Assembly (NCBI GenBank): GCA_902595515.1
Contig: CACJQK010000001.1
Span: forward strand, 124,001-188,000
Direction of reading: 5' to 3'
Origin: an uncultured SAR116 cluster alpha proteobacterium
GTDB taxonomy: Bacteria; Pseudomonadota; Alphaproteobacteria; Puniceispirillales; Marisalimonadaceae
DNA length: 64,000 nucleotides
Both the position numbers and the translations under genes were made by a program. The notes beneath the pieces are model-generated. The model had not been told where the DNA came from. It did no database searches and saw nothing but the letters and a program-made list of their open reading frames with translations. Shown here in pieces: positions 43,122-51,314 of the stretch. Numbering within the stretch: the first letter of the stretch is position 1; the number at the start of each line of letters is the position of its first letter.

Positions 43122-43826
43122 ATGGATATTGATGGTAAGAAGGCTATTGTTTTTGGGGGCACATCTGGAATAGGGCTCTCAGCAACTCAAATGTTATCAG
43201 ATAAAGGTGCTCATGTAGTAGCACTTAGCCGAAACCCTGAGAAATTACAAAATGTACCCAAAAATGTTGTTACAAAAAAAATGAATGTTTTAGACAGGGA
43301 TACATTAGAACAGTTTTTTCAAGAAGTTGGCGAATATGATATTTTAGTTAATTCTGCAACAGGTGGCGCCAGAGCTGTTGGTCCATTTTTATCCATGGAT
43401 TTAGACGGTTACAAAGCGTCATTTGATAAATTGTGGGGATATACTAATGTAGTTAGATATGGCACTAAATATCTTAAAAATAACGGAAATATTGTCTTAG
43501 TTAGTGGTTCTCCTGCTAGAAAATGTAGACCTGGGCAAATTGCTATTTCATCAGTAGGAGGTGCTGTAGAAGCATTTGCAAGAGGCATAGCACCTGAAAT
43601 TGCACCTAAAAGAATTAATATAGTTTCACCTGGTATCATTGATACGCCTATGAGTCCTCTTCAAGGTAAAGAAAGAGAAGATTATTATAAGAACACAACA
43701 AACAATAACTTAATTCCTAGAGCAGGAACTCCAGATGAAGTTGCAACTGGAATAATTTTTGCGATTGAAAATGAATTTATTACTGGAACAACAATTGATA
43801 TTGATGGTGGCTGGCTGATTTCATAG
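43122..43826 (+). CDS. Short-chain dehydrogenase/reductase
   Basis: A 234-residue SDR. I choose ATG 43122 with GAAGGA before it. The cofactor motif GGTSGIGLSAT is at about residues 12-22. The SDR NNAG motif is changed to NSATGG. The usual Ser and the YxxxK catalytic pair are not obvious: the expected stretch reads GQIAISSVGGAVEAF, without a tyrosine and lysine at the standard spacing. It may use another residue or be a binding-type SDR. The end TTIDIDGGW is typical. Confidence 0.85.
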   Translation: MDIDGKKAIVFGGTSGIGLSATQMLSDKGAHVVALSRNPEKLQNVPKNVVTKKMNVLDRDTLEQFFQEVGEYDILVNSATGGARAVGPFLSMDLDGYKASFDKLWGYTNVVRYGTKYLKNNGNIVLVSGSPARKCRPGQIAISSVGGAVEAFARGIAPEIAPKRINIVSPGIIDTPMSPLQGKEREDYYKNTTNNNLIPRAGTPDEVATGIIFAIENEFITGTTIDIDGGWLIS

Positions 43827-43834
43827 AAATAATT

Positions 43835-43862
43835 AAGAAGAGTAAATTTTATACTCTTCTTT
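43835..43862. terminator. Bidirectional terminator between convergent genes
   Basis: AAGAAGAGTA (43835-43844) pairs with TACTCTTCTT (43852-43861) around an AT-rich loop of seven bases. It lies between the SDR stop (43826) and the DUF445 stop (43870). T-richness on the distal side of each arm fits termination of both transcripts. Confidence 0.6.
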
Positions 43863-43869
43863 ATCTATT

Positions 43870-44562
43870 TTAAAAAATATTAAATCCAATAGGACTAAGA
43901 GTTAAACCTAAAAAACCTCCAAAAAAACCACCCCAAACAACAAGCCAACCTAGATGCTCCTTTATCATTTTTTGAATAATGATTTTAATATCTTCTGGGG
44001 ATAAATCAGTTAATCTAGCATCTAACATATTTTCAATCTTTATTAACAAGGAAGACGTAGTCTCAGAGCTACTATCGCTAGAAGTATTTTCATTTACAAA
44101 GTCTTCTATAATTATTTTTAATTTCTTAGTAAAAGGCTCTTTGAGAGGATCAAGAGCCTTTCTACCACCTACCATTGCAAGCATACCGCCTAATTGTGAA
44201 CCTTCTATAGCCTCAACTAAACCTATAAAAACCTTGTCAAAATCAATCTTATTAATAATTGTTTCCGAAGTACTAACTTTATTATCTAATAAAAAATTAT
44301 TTATCTGGGTTTCAGTAAATAACTCTTGTAAAATAAGGTTTTTTATTCCAAGTTTAATATCTTCAAATTTATCTTGGATAACTCCAGATCCATATAAAAG
44401 AGGAACTTTTTCAAATAACATATGAATAGCTAACCAATTAGTTATGCTGCCCGATAAAGCAAATACTCCTGTAATTATAATGAAAGGATGATTATCTTGA
44501 TAAATATAACCTACAATAATAATTAGTATTGATAATAAATTTGTTATTAAAGATTTATTCAT
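43870..44562 (-). CDS. DUF445-family membrane protein
   Basis: A 230-residue protein with N-terminal spans (about residues 5-50) and one C-terminal span, enclosing a helical cytoplasmic or periplasmic part. The family signature GSITNWLAIHMLFEKVP (about residues 38-54) and a glycine-rich C-terminus GGFFGGFLGLTL are clear. Role unknown; YheB-like relatives have been linked to cell-envelope processes. Confidence 0.82.
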   Translation of the reverse strand: MNKSLITNLLSILIIIVGYIYQDNHPFIIITGVFALSGSITNWLAIHMLFEKVPLLYGSGVIQDKFEDIKLGIKNLILQELFTETQINNFLLDNKVSTSETIINKIDFDKVFIGLVEAIEGSQLGGMLAMVGGRKALDPLKEPFTKKLKIIIEDFVNENTSSDSSSETTSSLLIKIENMLDARLTDLSPEDIKIIIQKMIKEHLGWLVVWGGFFGGFLGLTLSPIGFNIF

Positions 44563-44588
44563 AACTTATAAAACTTCATAAATTTTAT

Positions 44589-45446
44589 TTAAAACTTTGG
44601 CGCTGCAATCACTGGGTTTTTTAACACACCTAATAATCCGATATCAACTTCAACAATATCACCTGGAACCATATATACTGGCGGATTCCTCTTATCACCA
44701 ACACCACCAGGAGTACCTGTAACAATCACATCTCCGGTTGATAAAGCAGTAAATTCTGATATGTAACTAATTAGTCTTGGAATTGGAAAAATAAGATCAT
44801 CTAATGTGGCTTTCTGCATTACATTTCCATTTAATCTTAATTCAATCGGCAACTTTTTGTAATCACCAACTTCACTTGGTGTAACTAAATAAGGCCCGAA
44901 GCCACCTGTTCCAGGAAAGTTTTTTCCAGGAGTAAATTGAGAAGTATGCCTTTGGTAATTTCGCACACTACCATCATTATAACACGAGTAACCAGCAATA
45001 TGATTTAATGCATCTTTTTCAGATATAAACCTACCACCTTTTCCTATAACGATTGCCATTTCAGCTTCATAGTCAAAACGATCAGATTTGTCTGGTTTGA
45101 TCAAAGGTTGTAAATGAGCAACTTGAGAGTCAGCAAATCTAGTAAAAATTGTAGGATTATCTACGTCAGGTCTTCCCGTTTCTTTTTTGTGTTCTAAATA
45201 ATTTAAACCAATACACATAATTTTTTCTGGATTTGGAATTACAGGTAAAAAAGTAATGTCTGATAAAGATAGGTCTTCAGTTTTTCCTGCTATGTATTCT
45301 TCGGCGTCATTTTCCATATTTAAGGTGATTAAATCCTTTATAGTATTGACCTCAGGATCAAGCCTTCCAGTCAAATCGATTACTCCGTTATTTGCAAATG
45401 CTCCGAAACCTGGTTTTCCTAACCTTGTAAAGCTTAATAGTTTCAT
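44589..45446 (-). CDS. Fumarylacetoacetate hydrolase-fold enzyme
   Basis: A 285-residue enzyme of the FAH family. The metal site lies in DYEAEMAIVIGKGGRFIS (about residue 126), and GYSCYNDGSVRNYQRHT and VTGTPGGVGDKRNPP are standard. Family members cleave acylpyruvates or hydrate/decarboxylate ring-cleavage dienoates. As the last gene of the operon with two extradiol-type dioxygenases and a flavin hydroxylase, it most likely processes the ring-cleavage product. It starts 15 bases after the preceding VOC gene. Confidence 0.92.
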   Translation of the reverse strand: MKLLSFTRLGKPGFGAFANNGVIDLTGRLDPEVNTIKDLITLNMENDAEEYIAGKTEDLSLSDITFLPVIPNPEKIMCIGLNYLEHKKETGRPDVDNPTIFTRFADSQVAHLQPLIKPDKSDRFDYEAEMAIVIGKGGRFISEKDALNHIAGYSCYNDGSVRNYQRHTSQFTPGKNFPGTGGFGPYLVTPSEVGDYKKLPIELRLNGNVMQKATLDDLIFPIPRLISYISEFTALSTGDVIVTGTPGGVGDKRNPPVYMVPGDIVEVDIGLLGVLKNPVIAAPKF

Positions 45447-45461
45447 GTTTTTTTCCTCTTC

Positions 45462-46304
45462 TTAAGATCTCATAATCGCATTTCCCCACAAATTTAGGGT
45501 TTTTTCTTCTTGAGGCCAGTTTTTTGGCGGTCGACCAATTACCGTTTCCAATTCAGCCGATATTTCTATCCAATTTCCGTCAACATCTTCAATAAATACA
45601 AATAAATTATTTCCTGGACCATGTCTACCAGGCCCCCATATCAACTTTATATTATTTTGAGCAAAATGATCACACCATATTTTTATATTATTCCATTCAC
45701 CAGCTTCATATGAGTGATGATCAACTCCATTTTGAGAAGACTTAAAACACGCAATAGTATGATGTTCATGATTGGATGTAGTGAAAGAAGTTGCAAGTTC
45801 ACCAGTACTTTTTACTACTCTGTCAGTTACTTGAAATCCAAGTTTTCTTTGATAGAAATTTTCAAACTTCTCAACGTCCTCAGTTGCAAAAGTAATATGC
45901 TGTAATGGTGCATAAATTCCTTTAGAAAAAATGTAATTTTCTTTTTTTAGAACTCCAAAACAAATCATATTATTATCAGGATCTTGTAATGAAAAGGATC
46001 CTGATCGATAAAACTCTGAAACAAAAGCATTAATTTTACATTTATTTATTTTTAAAAATTCTTTATATCTTTCTAAATTTTCTTCATTTTTACAAACCAT
46101 TCCTGCATAGCCGAGTGTCTTGTTTTTTCCTGTTGTTATTATTATTTTTCGACTAGGCCCCTCGCACAAAAACTTTTGACTTGTCAGCCTGTTTATCTTC
46201 ATATCCATTACTTTTGAATAAAATTCAGCTAACCTTTTTGGGTCACGACTGTTAATTTCAAGATGGTGTAATGAAATATTAGCTTGAACAGCATCTAGAG
46301 ACAT
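45462..46304 (-). CDS. VOC-family extradiol dioxygenase-like protein
   Basis: A 280-residue two-domain vicinal-oxygen-chelate protein. The C-terminal domain keeps the 2-His-1-carboxylate iron set: His in LQHITFATEDVEKF, His in GVDHHSYEAGEW and Glu in WIEISAELE. The N-terminal domain, ISLHHLEINSRDPKRLAEFY, is degenerate. This suits a type I extradiol dioxygenase or a related isomerase. It is the second VOC enzyme of the operon and lies 4 bases from the IclR gene. Confidence 0.85.
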   Translation of the reverse strand: MSLDAVQANISLHHLEINSRDPKRLAEFYSKVMDMKINRLTSQKFLCEGPSRKIIITTGKNKTLGYAGMVCKNEENLERYKEFLKINKCKINAFVSEFYRSGSFSLQDPDNNMICFGVLKKENYIFSKGIYAPLQHITFATEDVEKFENFYQRKLGFQVTDRVVKSTGELATSFTTSNHEHHTIACFKSSQNGVDHHSYEAGEWNNIKIWCDHFAQNNIKLIWGPGRHGPGNNLFVFIEDVDGNWIEISAELETVIGRPPKNWPQEEKTLNLWGNAIMRS

Positions 46305-46308
46305 TTAT

Positions 46309-47091
46309 TTACCTTATTGAATTTGTTTCATGATGATACTTTTGAATATCTTCAAAAATTTCATTAATGTATTTTTCTACTAATAAACCATATGACGTAA
46401 GATTAGCATATATTACAGGCTCATGCTCTAAAAGAAATTCATCTAAATCGAATATTGAACTTAAAGATGCTTCAATTCCCAGTTTTTTGTTACTGATTGA
46501 TACTGCAAAACCAATGAGACCTTTATCTACTTGACCTTCTGTGAAGCAATAACCTTTTTTTCTGTCATTTTTTAAATCCTTCAAAAAATTATTTTTATCT
46601 TCATCTGATTTAAAGTTTTCCAAATTAATTAAATCTTGTAACTTTTTGTTTGTAATTTGCATAATTATTGCCCTGGAAGTTGCACCATATATTAAAGGCA
46701 TTAATTTTCCTCTTTGATAACTTGTATTTTTTTTAAAAGATGGGCTTTTGTAGTCAGCAACACACATGACTTTGTTACCATAAAGTCTTGCTAAAACATT
46801 AACACTTGTTATAGGGTTTTCGTCAGCTAGTTTTTTTAGAAATGGCTGCCCTGCTCTCACCAAGGGATCAGAAAAATTAATTATTCTATTAAATTTTATG
46901 AATGCCGGCCCCAATCTAAAATAAGATCCAGCTGCACTTTCAAGAAATTCTGCTGAAACCATTTCTCGGATTATTCTATATATTGTACTAGATGGCGTTT
47001 CAAGTGCTTTTGAAATTTCTAAAACAGTCCATGAACTTCTCTCTTCGGAGAAGAGATCTAAGATTTTTTTATACCTTAAGAAACCAGACAT
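46309..47091 (-). CDS. IclR-family transcriptional regulator
   Basis: A 260-residue regulator with an N-terminal winged helix (about residues 5-65, with SWTVLEISKALETPSSTIYR as the recognition part) and a C-terminal ligand-binding domain (about residues 80-250). IclR proteins typically control aromatic-acid operons and bind palindromic sites. It lies inside the operon it probably controls, between the flavin hydroxylase and the second VOC gene. Candidate operators are in 49573-49629. Confidence 0.9.
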   Translation of the reverse strand: MSGFLRYKKILDLFSEERSSWTVLEISKALETPSSTIYRIIREMVSAEFLESAAGSYFRLGPAFIKFNRIINFSDPLVRAGQPFLKKLADENPITSVNVLARLYGNKVMCVADYKSPSFKKNTSYQRGKLMPLIYGATSRAIIMQITNKKLQDLINLENFKSDEDKNNFLKDLKNDRKKGYCFTEGQVDKGLIGFAVSISNKKLGIEASLSSIFDLDEFLLEHEPVIYANLTSYGLLVEKYINEIFEDIQKYHHETNSIR

Positions 47092-47099
47092 CTTTATCC

Positions 47100-48566
47100 C
47101 TATGAAGCAAAAATTTCGTTAAGATAAAAACGAGAAAACTCTTTTAAGTCACTTTTATCTGTACTAGCAAGAACAAACCGATCTGGTCGAATTATTAAAC
47201 TGTTTGAATTGAATTTTTTTAAAATTGTTTCTATTTCTGGTATATCAAATGAACTGTAAGTTCTAATTTTAAATTTCTTTTCACTTTCTTTATTATTTGT
47301 AATTAATATTGGATAACATGAAAACAAATCATCAAATTCTTTGTTAAAATTAATTTTTATAGATGGAAAAATTTTACCTCTATTTTTATCGTGTAGACTA
47401 CCTAATCCTTTTCCAAGTTCAGGCTTTATACTATTCATTTTTATTGTACCATCTTTCTCTACATAAACAGTGTCTGATACCTTAGATCCGCCAATTGAGT
47501 TAAGTAACTCACCCATTTTCATTGCAGTGTTTATATAATCTTTCACATTTGATGATCTCTCACTTTGATAAGTATCAAGTAATCTTTCATTGTGTTCTTT
47601 TTTACAACATATGCTAATTTTCCACGCTAAATTAGATGCATCTCTGATTCCAGCACACATACCTTGACCCATAAATGGAGGTGTCAAATGAGCAGCATCT
47701 CCAACTAAAAGTTGACGGCCCCTTCTCCATTTCTTTGCAATTGCTGATTGAAATGTGTAAACAGTTTTTCTTTCAATTATCGCTTCATCTTGTGATACCC
47801 ATTTACTTAGAAATTTCCATAGTGTTTTGCTATCAAAAAATTTTTCTACACTTTCTTCTTCTTTTAAAGCTATTTCCCATCTTCTTCTTTTTCCTACATT
47901 TCGACAGTACGTTGCTGGCCTTTTTGAGTTACAATATTGTATTGTTCTATCTGGCAGATTTGTTTTTTTAGTTTTTAAAATTAGATCAATGACAGCCCAA
48001 CGTTGTTCAAACCCTAAATGTTCCATTTCACTTTTCATTTGCTTTCTTAGAAAAGAGTTAGCACCATCGCAGCCAATCACATATTTAGACTTTGCAGAAA
48101 AAATCTGGTTGGTTTTTATATCTTTGTATTGAATAATTGAGTGATTTTTATAGTTAATAGTTTTGTAAACTTCAGAATTTTGAGAAATAAGTACCTTCTC
48201 ATATCTTTTTAATCTATGACGTAGACTTCTTTCTAAATCAGGTTGATGAAAACGATAACTTGGATACCATCCATTTTCAGTAATTACTTTTGGTCTTGGC
48301 CAATCAAGAAGAATTTTGCCTTTTTCATTAACAAATTTTGTACCTTTATTAATAATTAATTTTTTTGTTAAACTCTTAGTAATGCCAATAGTATTAAATA
48401 CTCTCATTACTTCATCGTCAAAATGAACTGCTCGTGGTAATCTATATATACCTGCTTCTTTTTCTAAAACTAGAATAGATAAATTATTCATAGCTAAGAG
48501 ATTGGCTAATGTTCCTCCCGTAGGACCTAATCCAATTATAACAACATCAAAATCTATAGTACTCAT
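47100..48566 (-). CDS. FAD-dependent aromatic hydroxylase (MhpA-like)
   Basis: A 488-residue class A flavoprotein monooxygenase. I choose ATG 48566 because it overlaps the upstream stop (ATGA) and opens directly into the FAD motif VVIIGLGPTGGTLANLLA (about residues 8-25). The DG motif VIGCDGANSFLRKQ and the second FAD motif LVGDAAHLTPPFMGQGMCAG complete the fold. It probably hydroxylates a phenolic acid to a catechol, the substrate for the extradiol dioxygenase encoded just upstream. Confidence 0.92.
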   Translation of the reverse strand: MSTIDFDVVIIGLGPTGGTLANLLAMNNLSILVLEKEAGIYRLPRAVHFDDEVMRVFNTIGITKSLTKKLIINKGTKFVNEKGKILLDWPRPKVITENGWYPSYRFHQPDLERSLRHRLKRYEKVLISQNSEVYKTINYKNHSIIQYKDIKTNQIFSAKSKYVIGCDGANSFLRKQMKSEMEHLGFEQRWAVIDLILKTKKTNLPDRTIQYCNSKRPATYCRNVGKRRRWEIALKEEESVEKFFDSKTLWKFLSKWVSQDEAIIERKTVYTFQSAIAKKWRRGRQLLVGDAAHLTPPFMGQGMCAGIRDASNLAWKISICCKKEHNERLLDTYQSERSSNVKDYINTAMKMGELLNSIGGSKVSDTVYVEKDGTIKMNSIKPELGKGLGSLHDKNRGKIFPSIKINFNKEFDDLFSCYPILITNNKESEKKFKIRTYSSFDIPEIETILKKFNSNSLIIRPDRFVLASTDKSDLKEFSRFYLNEIFAS

Positions 48567-49537
48567 TTTTTTCGAATATTTTGGTATAACCAAGGGCAAT
48601 CAATTATCATAGGTGATCTTTTACCTTGCTGGGCAGTTTCGATACGTTTTTTTCTAAACTTTAGTCTTTCATTATCAGGTAAATATAATCTTTCATGCCC
48701 CCAGAAACTTGGACCTTCGTTTGTTTCGCGAGGAACCCATGTAGTAGGATCAATAATTCTGCCACCCCATCCATTTTCAATAAAAAATCCTGAAGGGGTA
48801 TGTGCATAAAAAGAAGTCATATAATCATTTGTGTGTCGACCCAAGGTGTAGGCTATTCCATTTTTGTGGTTATATTGAAGTAAATCATATCCTTGCCCAA
48901 CATCGTCCAAGTTTTTGTATTCTACCATAAAATGATGAAATCCTTGTTGACCACTTCCAATTAGAGCGAAACTGTGATGGCGTCCATTCACATGAAAGAA
49001 ACATAATGAAATTGGATCAAAACTATAATCACTTATTTTGAAATCTAAAATATCTCTGTAAAAAGGAATTAACATATCAACATTAGATACATGTAAAACT
49101 GCATGACCTAGTCCGCAAACGTCAGTCTTAAATCCAGAAATTGGTCTTCCCGAGACAAATGGACTATCATCAATATGAGGCTTATAAACAAGTTCAATTC
49201 TGTTACCTACTGGATCATCAAAATAAATTAATTCATCAACAAATCTCATATCAGCAAGGTTTTTATTTCCTATGAAAACGTCTATTCCATTGTCTTCCAA
49301 CCTTTTTGCATATTTTTGAAGGTCTAATTTTTCTTCTACTTCCCATCCAAGAAAAGCAAGTTTATCACCAGGTTCACCGGAGATTGTGAACCTTTGCTTT
49401 TGATCATCCATACGAAAAAATAAAGATTTTTTGGAATGATCAGTTTTTTGCATTCCTAGATTCTTAGTGGCAAAGTCTTGCCACTCTTCAATTTTATCTG
49501 AATTTACTCCAATATAACTAAGTGCATTGATGGACAT
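48563..49537 (-). CDS. Type I extradiol (catechol 2,3-) dioxygenase
   Basis: A 324-residue two-domain VOC dioxygenase. I choose ATG 49537 (MSINALSYIGV) because AAGGA lies upstream; the longest frame adds 19 poorly matching residues. The iron ligands are His in CGLGHAVLHVSN, His in GFHHFMVEYKN and Glu in PSGFFIENGWGGR, the classic pattern of BphC/HpaD-type enzymes. It cuts the catechol ring next to the hydroxyls. It is the first gene of the five-gene aromatic operon and divergent from a TRAP transporter. Confidence 0.92.
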   Translation of the reverse strand: MSINALSYIGVNSDKIEEWQDFATKNLGMQKTDHSKKSLFFRMDDQKQRFTISGEPGDKLAFLGWEVEEKLDLQKYAKRLEDNGIDVFIGNKNLADMRFVDELIYFDDPVGNRIELVYKPHIDDSPFVSGRPISGFKTDVCGLGHAVLHVSNVDMLIPFYRDILDFKISDYSFDPISLCFFHVNGRHHSFALIGSGQQGFHHFMVEYKNLDDVGQGYDLLQYNHKNGIAYTLGRHTNDYMTSFYAHTPSGFFIENGWGGRIIDPTTWVPRETNEGPSFWGHERLYLPDNERLKFRKKRIETAQQGKRSPMIIDCPWLYQNIRKK

Positions 49538-49572
49538 AAAATAAATCCTTGAAAATATTTTACCAGATAATA

Positions 49573-49629
49573 TATCATTTTGATAATAAAACAATTATTT
49601 TATAGCTTAATTATCAAATAATGATAATT
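49573..49629. promoter_or_regulatory. Candidate IclR operators (two inverted repeats)
   Basis: In the gap between the divergent dioxygenase and dctP genes, TATCA-TTT-TGATA (49573-49585) and AATTATCA-AATAA-TGATAATT (49609-49629) share the half-site TATCA/TGATA. Two spaced palindromes with one half-site suit a dimeric regulator acting on both promoters. Assignment to the IclR protein is inference from position. Confidence 0.4.
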
Positions 49630-49732
49630 GTCTATAATTTTTTAAAATTGGATTTGATTTATATAAATATCTAGTTAATGATTTAGGTTACATAAATTAA
49701 AATTATCTAAAATTTTAAATGGAGGAATATTA

Positions 49733-50767
49733 ATGAATAAATTGATTGGCGTAGTAGTGACAACAATTATCAGCGCTGGATTATCGTTTTCAGCATTAGC
49801 TGATAAGGTTACTCTAAAATTTCATACAATGGTACCAATGCCAGCAAATTCAAATGCTAAATTTGTTAAACCATGGGCTGATAAGGTAAAAAAAGAAAGC
49901 AATGGGGAAATTATTACTGAAATGTATCCTTCAATGCAACTTGGAGGAAAACCACCACAACTAGTTGATCAAGCTCGCGAAGGTGTTGTAGATATTGTTT
50001 GGACAGTAGCGGGTTATACTCCTGGAAGGTTTCCAAGATTATCTGTCTTTGAATTACCTTTCATGCCAACAAGTGCAAAAATAACTGCTCAAGCTGTTCA
50101 AGAATTTGTTGAAACCGCTGGAGCTGAAGATCTGAAAGATTATAAAATTCTTGCAGTTCACGTTCATGCCCCAGGTATGATACACACTAAAAAAACATTA
50201 ATTAAATCAGTAAGTGATTTTAAAGGTCTTAAGCTAAGAGGTCCAACACGTTCAGCAACAAGTTTATTAAAAAACTTAGGAGCAACACCCGTTGGTATGC
50301 CAATACCAAAAGTTGCACCTTCCTTGTCAAAAGGAGTAATTACGGGGATGGTTGTTCCTTGGGAAATTATGCCATCTTTTAAACTCCAAGAATTAACTAA
50401 ATCGCATACCAATGTTGCGGGAAATAGAGGTCTTTATACGACACCATTTCTTTTTGTAATGAACAAAGCAAAATACGATTCATTGTCACCAGCCCATAAA
50501 AAAGTTATTGATAATAATTCAGGTATGTCATTAGCTAGACAAGCAGGTATATTGTGGGATGATTTTGAGGGACCTGCACGTGCATTAGCAGTTAAAGCTG
50601 GAGGTGAATTTCACACTATAACCGGAGCACCTTTAGCTGATATAAAAAAAGCAGCAGATCAAGTCATTCAAGATTGGATTAAAGATGCTAACAGTAAAGG
50701 TCTTGATGGACAAAAACTTTACGATACTGCAAAGTCTTTAATTTCAAAATATGAAAAAATGATGTAA
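49733..50767 (+). CDS. dctP: TRAP transporter substrate-binding protein (DctP family)
   Basis: A 344-residue periplasmic binding protein with a signal peptide (LIGVVVTTIISAGLSFSALA, cleaved near ADKVT). DctP features are VKFHTMVPM-like start (here LKFHTMVPM), the conserved arginine in FKGLKLRGPTRSA, and PSLSKGVITGMVVPWE. TGGAGGAAT gives a strong ribosome site. It is divergent from the aromatic operon and so probably binds an aromatic acid. Hairpins directly follow (50771-50844). Confidence 0.92.
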   Translation: MNKLIGVVVTTIISAGLSFSALADKVTLKFHTMVPMPANSNAKFVKPWADKVKKESNGEIITEMYPSMQLGGKPPQLVDQAREGVVDIVWTVAGYTPGRFPRLSVFELPFMPTSAKITAQAVQEFVETAGAEDLKDYKILAVHVHAPGMIHTKKTLIKSVSDFKGLKLRGPTRSATSLLKNLGATPVGMPIPKVAPSLSKGVITGMVVPWEIMPSFKLQELTKSHTNVAGNRGLYTTPFLFVMNKAKYDSLSPAHKKVIDNNSGMSLARQAGILWDDFEGPARALAVKAGGEFHTITGAPLADIKKAADQVIQDWIKDANSKGLDGQKLYDTAKSLISKYEKMM

Positions 50768-50770
50768 TTA

Positions 50771-50844
50771 TCCTAAATATGAGTTTTAGGAAAAAAATTT
50801 TCACGATTAAAATACGTCCAAATAATAAATTTGGACGTATTTTA
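50771..50844 (+). promoter_or_regulatory. Two hairpins at the dctP-dctQ junction
   Basis: The first hairpin pairs TCCTAAA (50771-50777) with TTTAGGA (50785-50791); the dctQ ATG (50779-50781) lies in its loop. The second is a perfect 16-bp inverted repeat (50808-50823 with 50829-50844, 5-base loop) inside the first codons of dctQ. No T-run follows, so this is more likely a translation block or mRNA-end stabiliser than a terminator. No Shine-Dalgarno sequence precedes dctQ. Confidence 0.6.
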
Positions 50845-51309
50845 CATTTGATCTCTAGATATTTTGCAATCTTTGGTGGCTTTGTACTTTTAACAGCTGC
50901 TTTAATTAGTATTTTTTCTATTTTTGGAAGAGTTGTCTTTTCATCCCCTATTCTAGGCGATTTTGAATTAGTTGAAATAGCTTGCGCAGTTGCAATTGGA
51001 TCCTTCTTGCCATTATGCCATCTCAAAGAAGGTAATGTTATAGTAGATTTCATAACAGCTAAATTATCAAAAAGTAAAATTAATTTTTTAGATTCTATCA
51101 GTTCCCTCATATTTGGATTGGTTGCTTTGTTTTTTAGTTCTCGTATGATTTTAGGAGCTAAGGACATGTATCTTTATCAAGAAGAAACTATGCTGCTAGC
51201 GTTTCCAATTTGGCTACCTTTTATTCCAGTTATAGCCTCTTTCTTTCTTTTAACAATTTGTTGTTTTTATACCTTCGCAATAAAAATAAATCAGATAACA
51301 GGAAAATAA
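50779..51309 (+). CDS. dctQ: TRAP transporter small permease (DctQ)
   Basis: A 176-residue four-span subunit. Its N-terminal cytoplasmic stretch (KIRPNNKFGRIL) is encoded by the perfect 16-bp palindrome. The DctQ pattern is present: IFSIFGRVVFSSPILGDFEL with the conserved E and G, then LPLCHLKEGNVIVDFI. It follows dctP by 11 bases and precedes dctM by 5 bases. Confidence 0.9.
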   Translation: MSFRKKIFTIKIRPNNKFGRILHLISRYFAIFGGFVLLTAALISIFSIFGRVVFSSPILGDFELVEIACAVAIGSFLPLCHLKEGNVIVDFITAKLSKSKINFLDSISSLIFGLVALFFSSRMILGAKDMYLYQEETMLLAFPIWLPFIPVIASFFLLTICCFYTFAIKINQITGK

Positions 51310-51314
51310 TCCTT

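Noticed and set aside
43979-44425. 148-codon open frame on the plus strand
   Set aside because: It is antisense to the DUF445 gene and overlaps it fully; there is no ribosome site or family match.
50688-51167. 159-codon open frame on the minus strand
   Set aside because: It is antisense to the dctP end and dctQ; the coding strand is clear from DctQ motifs.
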